From NCBI GenBank assembly GCA_964612675.1, contig CAZTDD010000123.1, positions 1 through 20,210 on the forward strand: a stretch of DNA of 20,210 nucleotides, read 5' to 3'. The notes under the pieces are model-generated. The model had not been told where the DNA came from. It made no database searches and worked only from the letters and a program-made list of their open reading frames with translations. This stretch comes from CAZTDD01 sp964612675 (GTDB taxonomy: Bacteria; Hinthialibacterota; Hinthialibacteria; Hinthialibacterales; JAKPRU01). Shown here piece after piece: positions 15,175 to 20,210 of the stretch. How positions within the stretch are numbered: the first letter of the stretch is position 1; every line of letters starts with the position of its first letter. The position numbers and the translations under genes were made by a program.

Positions 15175-16677
15175 TCACTCCGCAAACCGCAGCGGACGGT
15201 TCTCTTTGGTGGGATTCCATTTTCCACGCCACAAAGGTTCGGCCATTCTGTCATCGATTCGATCTAATTCTGTTTTCAATTCTCGAACGACTTCAGGGTT
15301 TTCATCCAGAAGATCGGTGGTCTCTCCGATATCTCCGGCAAGATTAAACAACATAAACTCCCCTTCTTCTCCCCAACGTACTCGTTGCCGGACAAGTTTC
15401 CAGTCTCCTTTACGGATTGCGATATTGTCCCCATATCTCCAAAACAGGAATTCATGAGGAGTATTGGTTTTCTTTCCTGTCAGATACGGCAACAGGTTTA
15501 CTCCGTCCAAATCGTTTGGAATAGATTCCTTTGCTCCAGCCGCAGCCAGCGCGGTCGGCATCGCATCCAATGAAATTACAGGATTTCTGTACACTTTTCC
15601 TTCAGGCAAATGGTCCTTCCACTGAATGAGAAAAGGAACGCGAATCCCTCCTTCGAACAACTGTCCTTTTCCACCCCGAAGCGGCTCGTTACTCGACGTC
15701 AGTTCCTTCGTTGGACCGCCGTTATCGCTGAAAAATAGAATCAACGTGTTTTCTTCGATCCCCAATTCCCTCAGCTTCTCCAAGACTTTTCCGATATTGT
15801 CGTCTAGATTCGAGACCATTGCGGCAAAAACCCGCCGATGAATATCGTCAATATGTTCGAACCGCTGCATATCCTCATCCGGTGCCTGAAGAGGACTGTG
15901 GGGAGAGTTGTATGACAGATACAAGAAGAATGGTTCATCCCGATGACGGGAGATAAAGTCGATCGATTCGCGTGTCAGCGCATCCGTCAGGTATTCTTCC
16001 TCTACAACGGCTTTTGTGCCGTCAAGAATCGGATTCTCACGGTCGTACTGTGGCTCGTCATAATGAAAATGGTCGTCAAAAATGAATCGCCCTTTGACCG
16101 ACGGCGCTTTCGTGCCGGGTGGCATTTCCGTAATTCGCAGATAGGAAGAGACACCTTCGTACGGAGGAGGTACATAATAGTGTCCCTCATGAAGAAATCC
16201 ATAAAACTCGTCAAAGCCGCGCCGCAGAGGATGATACGGAGGCGAACCGCCGAGGTGCCATTTGCCGACCAACCCGGTCGCATAGCCTTCCTTCTTCAGG
16301 CTGTCCGCCATGGTCGTTTCGGAGAGAGGCAGCCCAATTCCCTCTTCGTTGTTTTGCACACCGATCGCGTTGAATTCATGCCCGAACCGCGTCTGGTACC
16401 GGCCCGTCATATAACCGGCTCTCGACGGGCAGCAAACCGGCCCGCTCACATACCCATCCGTAAACCGGATACCATTACCGGCAATCGAATCGATATGAGG
16501 TGTCGGAATATCCGTCGATCCCTGGCAGCTCAGTTCCGCGTAACCGAGATCGTCCACAACGATCATCAGGATATTCGGTCTCTGTTCACCCGCCGAGGCG
16601 AGAACCGACGGGTTTCCCGTCGCGGCAAAGAAAGCTGTCCCGCATCCTAGGTTTTTGAGAAAATCACGTCGTTTCAT
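15175..16677 (-). CDS. Exported arylsulfatase (type I, formylglycine-dependent)
   Basis: A type I sulfatase of 500 residues that should hydrolyse sulfate esters, probably on sulfated polysaccharides or glycosaminoglycan-like substrates. The N-terminus MKRRDFLKNLGCGTAFFAAT has a twin-arginine (RRDFLK) signal, so export folded to the periplasm or cell surface is expected. The mature N-terminus reads RPNILMIVVDDLGY (metal ligands D42, D43). The sulfatase signature is C82-C-P-S-R86 followed by GYMTGRYQTRFGH; C82 is the residue converted to formylglycine, which needs an activating enzyme not found here. VGKWHLGG and a DNGG metal motif are also present. It resembles arylsulfatase A / N-acetylgalactosamine-6-sulfatase relatives common in Planctomycetes-like bacteria. 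The start at 16677 has GGAAAG just upstream; the long upstream open extension is the shadow of the neighbouring pseudopilin. Confidence 0.93.
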   Translation of the reverse strand: MKRRDFLKNLGCGTAFFAATGNPSVLASAGEQRPNILMIVVDDLGYAELSCQGSTDIPTPHIDSIAGNGIRFTDGYVSGPVCCPSRAGYMTGRYQTRFGHEFNAIGVQNNEEGIGLPLSETTMADSLKKEGYATGLVGKWHLGGSPPYHPLRRGFDEFYGFLHEGHYYVPPPYEGVSSYLRITEMPPGTKAPSVKGRFIFDDHFHYDEPQYDRENPILDGTKAVVEEEYLTDALTRESIDFISRHRDEPFFLYLSYNSPHSPLQAPDEDMQRFEHIDDIHRRVFAAMVSNLDDNIGKVLEKLRELGIEENTLILFFSDNGGPTKELTSSNEPLRGGKGQLFEGGIRVPFLIQWKDHLPEGKVYRNPVISLDAMPTALAAAGAKESIPNDLDGVNLLPYLTGKKTNTPHEFLFWRYGDNIAIRKGDWKLVRQRVRWGEEGEFMLFNLAGDIGETTDLLDENPEVVRELKTELDRIDDRMAEPLWRGKWNPTKENRPLRFAE

Positions 16678-16851
16678 GGTCTTTCCATGCCCCCTCGCCA
16701 AACTGTCTCGGCTTTCAGTTACGATGTACAAATCGAAACAATTCCATGATAGCATATAGTCTATATCGATATCATCCATACGGCCGTTTCGGACCTGGAT
16801 CTCATGTTGAACGAAAGCCGAAACAGAATCGAGCGTACAATAGCCAGGCAA
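16678..16851. promoter_or_regulatory. Divergent promoter region, sulfatase / pseudopilin
   Basis: A 174-base gap between divergently transcribed genes must hold both promoters. The centre is AT-rich, with TATAGT at 16755-16760 and a perfect 10-bp palindrome ATATCGATAT at 16763-16772. I could not assign a convincing -35/-10 pair to either gene, so only the region is annotated. Confidence 0.3.
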
Positions 16852-17487
16852 ATGACAAAAAACCGTGCCTTCACATTGATTGAACTTCTTATTGTCGTGG
16901 CCATTATCGGGATACTGGCCGCCATCGCCGTCCCGAACTTTCTGAATGCCCAAATCAGAGCCAAGGTGTCGAGGGCAAAGGCGGACCTGACGTCCATCCG
17001 AACTGCGCTTGAGATGTATGCCACCGATCACGGGCGCGCCATCCTCGATCCCGTGGAAATGCGAGGCCTTGGATTGGAGCGGGGCTCCATGGATGGCTGG
17101 CAGCAATTAACAACACCGGTCTCATATATATCCCCGTCAGCGTTTGTCGATCCGTTCGTTCCCAAGGATAATCCCGGTGGAAATGCCGGAGGCCTTGCGG
17201 TGGACTTCGGCCTGTATTCCTATCGAAACATCAAGTGGATGCGCCAGGTGAACGATCAAGGGGCTGCCGGTCACGGCGATCCCGCCGCGCGGTGGGTCGC
17301 CCGTAGTCCCGGCCCTGATCAGATCTACATCCCGTGGCCTGAAAAACTCGCTTACTGGATGGCCTATATGCCTTCCAACGGACTCCACAGTTTCGGTGAC
17401 ATCATGGTCTCGGATAGAGGTATTCTTGGCGTAAACTTCCCGGGGCAGGACCTCCCCATGCCGGGCGACTCAACGGGATATCAGTGA
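16852..17487 (+). CDS. Prepilin-type N-terminal cleavage/methylation protein (pseudopilin)
   Basis: A 211-residue pilin-like protein starting MTKNRA, then FTLIELL and a hydrophobic helix almost identical to that of the pseudopilin at 8251-8877 (the VPNFLNAQ-xRAKV end is shared). The residue before the cleavage site is alanine rather than the usual glycine, which prepilin peptidases sometimes tolerate. The C-terminal domain has the same AYMPSNGLHSFGDIMV motif as its paralogue, but the middle differs. An alternative start at 16804 would give a 22-residue leader; I prefer 16852 because its short, positively charged leader is typical, though its Shine-Dalgarno (CAGG) is weak. No secretion or pilus machinery is adjacent. 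It is divergent from the sulfatase; association with export of polysaccharide-acting enzymes is possible but speculative. Confidence 0.85.
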   Translation: MTKNRAFTLIELLIVVAIIGILAAIAVPNFLNAQIRAKVSRAKADLTSIRTALEMYATDHGRAILDPVEMRGLGLERGSMDGWQQLTTPVSYISPSAFVDPFVPKDNPGGNAGGLAVDFGLYSYRNIKWMRQVNDQGAAGHGDPAARWVARSPGPDQIYIPWPEKLAYWMAYMPSNGLHSFGDIMVSDRGILGVNFPGQDLPMPGDSTGYQ

Positions 17488-17493
17488 GTGCCA

Positions 17494-17565
17494 GTCGGAG
17501 CCGGGGATTGGAGGAAGAAACCGCGGTCCCCGTTGCCGTCATGGCGAGCGAAGCGTGGTAATCTC
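17494..17565. repeat. Dispersed intergenic repeat, copy B
   Basis: Second copy of the repeat at 12840-12911, aligned without gaps over about 72 bases. It starts seven bases after the pseudopilin stop codon and lacks the right-hand inverted arm that copy A has (12932-12956); the TTCGTG-rich stretch follows instead. It therefore looks like a truncated or half element. Confidence 0.7.
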
Positions 17566-17584
17566 TTCTTCTTGTTTCTTCTTT

Positions 17585-17617
17585 TTCGTGCTTTCGTGCC
17601 TCCTTCGTGCCTTCGTG
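17585..17617. repeat. Degenerate TTCGTG direct repeats
   Basis: TTCGTG occurs four times, at 17585, 17593, 17604 and 17612, within a C/T-rich stretch directly after repeat copy B. Spacing is 8, 11 and 8 bases. It looks like an intergenic low-complexity repeat rather than an operator array, and lies about 90 bases before the next gene. Confidence 0.5.
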
Positions 17618-17707
17618 ATTCAATATGACCCCCTCCCGCCGACCAAAGCGCTCCTGCCGTGTAAGGTATAAACACGCCGAAACACTACTTCCAAGGAGCT
17701 CCTAACA

Positions 17708-20185
17708 ATGATCCGCTTACACCATATTCTCTCATGTGTCGGTCTTCTTGTTCTTTCTACAACAACGATCTCACAAGCACCTGCCCAACAGAGCAGCGAG
17801 ATCCCAGCCTGGGCGAAGCCGTGGGACATGACCAAAATCTTCCTCCCGAAAGAAGAAACAACATTTTCCAACTTCGTCTACGACCGAGCGGATGCCGTAA
17901 TTCCCTCGGCTACACTCAGCGAAAACCTGGCATATGATTCCGACGTTTTGTCTGCAGATGGAGAATTGTATTTCACCTGGCTGCAGTTCACGCCGGTCGA
18001 GGGAGACAGAATTTGGTTCGCCGGTGAGGAGGGCGGCAACGTGAGCGAGCCCGTCTTGCTTGACGAATCCGGCTGTTATGCAAATCCGACCCTGACCGTC
18101 GACGCTCGCGGGCGGATTTGGCTTAGCTACGAACAGGAACGCGATGGCCAATGGGATATTCTGACCTCAATTTATCGCGCGCAAGAGAACCAATTCTCCA
18201 AACCACGCGTGATCGCGGATAGCGATGCGCCCGATATCCATCACAGCGTCGCCGCCGACGGCGAAGGCGGCCTGTGGTTTGTTTGGCAAACCGGTCGGGA
18301 TGGTCAATTCGACATTGTCGGACGGCGTGTGTTGGCCGATTCGGACGGTCCCATCGAGACGATCAGCGACTCGCCGAGAGGCGATTGGCATCCCGACATC
18401 GCCGTCACTTCCGACGGAGGCGTACATGTCGTTTGGGATGCATATAATGGGGAGAGTTTCAATGTGCGAATGCGCTCACTTCGCAACGGCATATGGAGAG
18501 AGGTCATTGAAATCGCCTCTTCGCCAGCTTTCGAGGGACGCGCTCAAATCGCTCCGGGGCGGGATGACATCGTTTGGGTTGTCTGGGAAGAAGGAACCCA
18601 AAACTGGGGCCACACCTACTTGTCCCGTCTTGATGCCCGTCAGAGGGATCAGACCCCGTACGAAGAAATGAACGAGCTCTGCGGGCCGCTTCATACCTAC
18701 CGGCTTCTGCGAACTGCCGCCGTTCTCCCGGACGGTTCAGTGGATACTCTGCGCGATGATCTGCCGATGCCCTGTGCGGAACTCGCGCGAGAACGTGAGC
18801 ACGATAAGGAATCTGTCTCCTATATGGGAGCCTTCTATGAACGCCCGGAACTCGAAACCGACGCTCAGGACCGCCTTTGGTTGGCGTACCGTCACTATTT
18901 CGCAACGTGGCTGGGAATCGAATATCGTTCCCATGTTGAACAAGGCTGGGGGGTCTACGCACGTTGTCTGACTGACAGTGGATGGTCGAAACTTCATCGG
19001 TTCAACGTGGGGCAAGGCGATGGAATGCAGCGTCTCGAAATCGCGGCCCATGAAGACAGGATCGCTGCGGTTTGGTCGCAAGGCCGAACCGACCGACGCA
19101 TGAACAAGGACGACCGCCCTCGTGGGGTTTTCTGGGCAACAGTCGAGGGCGAGGGAGACGGACCCGACGTGACTCTGCTAAACAAGCAATCGACCACAAA
19201 ACTCGCCCAGGATACGCCCGAGCCGCGAACCCGTGCGGAAACAGTTCAGTATGGCGGCAAAGAATATCAGTTGTTCTTTGGCGACTTACACCGTCATACC
19301 GATTTGTCGCTTTGCCGTGTACCCGTCGACGGGACCATCGACGATGCCTACCGTTACGCCATCGAGGTAGCGGAACTCGATTTTCTCGGCATCACCGATC
19401 ACTCCAGGGACATCGCGCTCGGAGACCATCTGAGTCATCTCTGGTGGCGGAACCGGAAAGAGGTGAGCCGCCATTTCCTCACTCCTCTGTTTTTCCCTTT
19501 CTATTCATATGAACGAAGCCACGGAAACACCGCGGATCATAATGTCGTGTCGCTGCGGGACGATATCCTGCGTCCCCATACCTACCCGGTCCCCGAGTTC
19601 TGGAAAGAACTGGATGAGAATACCATCACCATCCCGCATCAGCCTCTCCGTCAGGACACCTGGAACTATCAGGACGACGACCTGCGTCCTCTTATCGAAA
19701 TCTTCCAGGGTTGTCGAACGAGATCGATTGAAGACGGGGCGCATGAAGGGCTCTCAAAGGGCTATCATCTCGGCTTCATCGCAAGCAGCGATCACATGTC
19801 CACCGCTGGGAGTTATGCTTGTGTATGGGCAGAAGACGAAACTCGTGAGTCGGTCTTCCGTTCGATGCAGGCTCGACGAACCTACGGCGCAACCGCAAAA
19901 ATCCGACTCCTTGTCCGCGCCGGAGGGCATTGGATGGGCGAAATCTTCAAAGCGGAAACCATGCCTCCGATCGAAATTGATGCGACCGGCACCAGCCCCT
20001 TTAAAACCCTGGAAATCATTGTCGATGGCAATGTCGAAAAAAGCGTTGAACTCAGTGACCAGTCTATAACGCTATCCGAGTCTCTGGATTTGACCGGAGA
20101 GCATTGGATTTATATTCACTTGATTCAGGAAGACGGCCGTCAGGCATGGAGCTCCCCGATGTGGGTGGAAATAGGTACGAGTTGA
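17708..20185 (+). CDS. Secreted beta-propeller plus PHP-domain protein (DUF3604-like)
   Basis: An 825-residue exported protein. A Sec signal peptide (hydrophobic 7-22, likely cut after APA) is followed by about six propeller-like repeats (about 75-490), each a short D/G-containing turn then W-x-x-W/Y-E/D, for example GRIWLSYEQERDGQWDI, GGLWFVWQTGRDGQFDI and GGVHVVWDAYNG. The C-terminal part (about 515-790) is a PHP/DUF3604 metallohydrolase-like domain: FFGDLHRHTDLS (H528, H530), FLGITDHS (D564, H565), a late IPHQP, an ASSDHMS and the RRTYGATAKIRLLVRAGG motif typical of DUF3604. PHP domains bind two or three metals and cleave phosphoesters. The physiological substrate of DUF3604 proteins is unknown to me. 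The ATG at 17708 has AAGGAG nine bases upstream. The gene ends 25 bases before the window edge. Confidence 0.88.
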   Translation: MIRLHHILSCVGLLVLSTTTISQAPAQQSSEIPAWAKPWDMTKIFLPKEETTFSNFVYDRADAVIPSATLSENLAYDSDVLSADGELYFTWLQFTPVEGDRIWFAGEEGGNVSEPVLLDESGCYANPTLTVDARGRIWLSYEQERDGQWDILTSIYRAQENQFSKPRVIADSDAPDIHHSVAADGEGGLWFVWQTGRDGQFDIVGRRVLADSDGPIETISDSPRGDWHPDIAVTSDGGVHVVWDAYNGESFNVRMRSLRNGIWREVIEIASSPAFEGRAQIAPGRDDIVWVVWEEGTQNWGHTYLSRLDARQRDQTPYEEMNELCGPLHTYRLLRTAAVLPDGSVDTLRDDLPMPCAELAREREHDKESVSYMGAFYERPELETDAQDRLWLAYRHYFATWLGIEYRSHVEQGWGVYARCLTDSGWSKLHRFNVGQGDGMQRLEIAAHEDRIAAVWSQGRTDRRMNKDDRPRGVFWATVEGEGDGPDVTLLNKQSTTKLAQDTPEPRTRAETVQYGGKEYQLFFGDLHRHTDLSLCRVPVDGTIDDAYRYAIEVAELDFLGITDHSRDIALGDHLSHLWWRNRKEVSRHFLTPLFFPFYSYERSHGNTADHNVVSLRDDILRPHTYPVPEFWKELDENTITIPHQPLRQDTWNYQDDDLRPLIEIFQGCRTRSIEDGAHEGLSKGYHLGFIASSDHMSTAGSYACVWAEDETRESVFRSMQARRTYGATAKIRLLVRAGGHWMGEIFKAETMPPIEIDATGTSPFKTLEIIVDGNVEKSVELSDQSITLSESLDLTGEHWIYIHLIQEDGRQAWSSPMWVEIGTS

Positions 20186-20210
20186 TCTACTTCTCAGGAT
20201 TCTCATTGAA

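Noticed and set aside
16678..17106. Long N-terminal extension of the sulfatase
   Set aside because: This part is antisense to the second pseudopilin; the Tat signal starting MKRRDFLK at 16677 is the obvious N-terminus.
1..20210. CRISPR array, tRNA, rRNA, insertion sequence or attachment sites
   Set aside because: No regularly spaced repeats, no tRNA-like T-loop in a non-coding region, no transposase or integrase frame and no flanking direct repeats were seen.

Overview
The window is about 20.2 kb of a bacterial chromosome, probably from an uncultured, moderate-GC Gram-negative lineage. The content suggests a Planctomycetes-like or candidate-phylum bacterium (Hydrogenedentota or Sumerlaeota type): orphan type IV/II pseudopilins with an almost invariant N-terminus, a Tat-exported sulfatase, a soluble Ser/Thr kinase with TPR repeats, a secreted propeller-PHP (DUF3604) protein, and a dispersed intergenic inverted repeat. 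No rRNA, tRNA, transposase, integrase or CRISPR array was seen, so the taxonomic placement is only inference from gene content.

Layout, left to right. Bases 1-346 are non-coding. glnE (347-3277) is a full-length two-domain glutamine synthetase adenylyltransferase. Next comes an accessory-looking, same-strand cluster (3376-8217): an OLD-like ATPase with a TOPRIM nuclease domain, an orphan MCE (MlaD-like) lipoprotein with a coiled-coil tail, a Schlafen/AlbA_2 plus GHKL ATPase protein, and a ParA/MinD-type ATPase. The last two overlap by four bases (GTGA) and are almost certainly translationally coupled. This cluster is the best candidate for an undescribed system, possibly a defence or nucleic-acid-sensing module. 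A pseudopilin gene (8877-8251, minus) converges on it.

Bases 9088-12193 form a compact ISC iron-sulfur assembly operon: iscS, iscU, iscA, a 2Fe-2S ferredoxin, iscX, and a MarR-family regulator whose C-terminus carries four cysteines in a tight C-x2-C-x7-C-x6-C array. There is no iscR and no hscBA. The MarR protein may act as a metal- or Fe-S-responsive regulator of the operon. A perfect palindrome (TTGAC-tat-GTCAA) lies in the promoter region ahead of iscS. A small VanZ-like membrane protein follows.

After a roughly 590-bp intergenic stretch with a dispersed inverted repeat comes a cytoplasmic Ser/Thr kinase with eight TPRs (13290-15125). It converges on a Tat-signal arylsulfatase (16677-15175, minus). 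A second pseudopilin gene (16852-17487) diverges from the sulfatase. A second, partial copy of the intergenic repeat follows, and then a large secreted propeller plus PHP-domain protein (17708-20185).

All functional calls rest on reading motifs by eye; no database search was possible.
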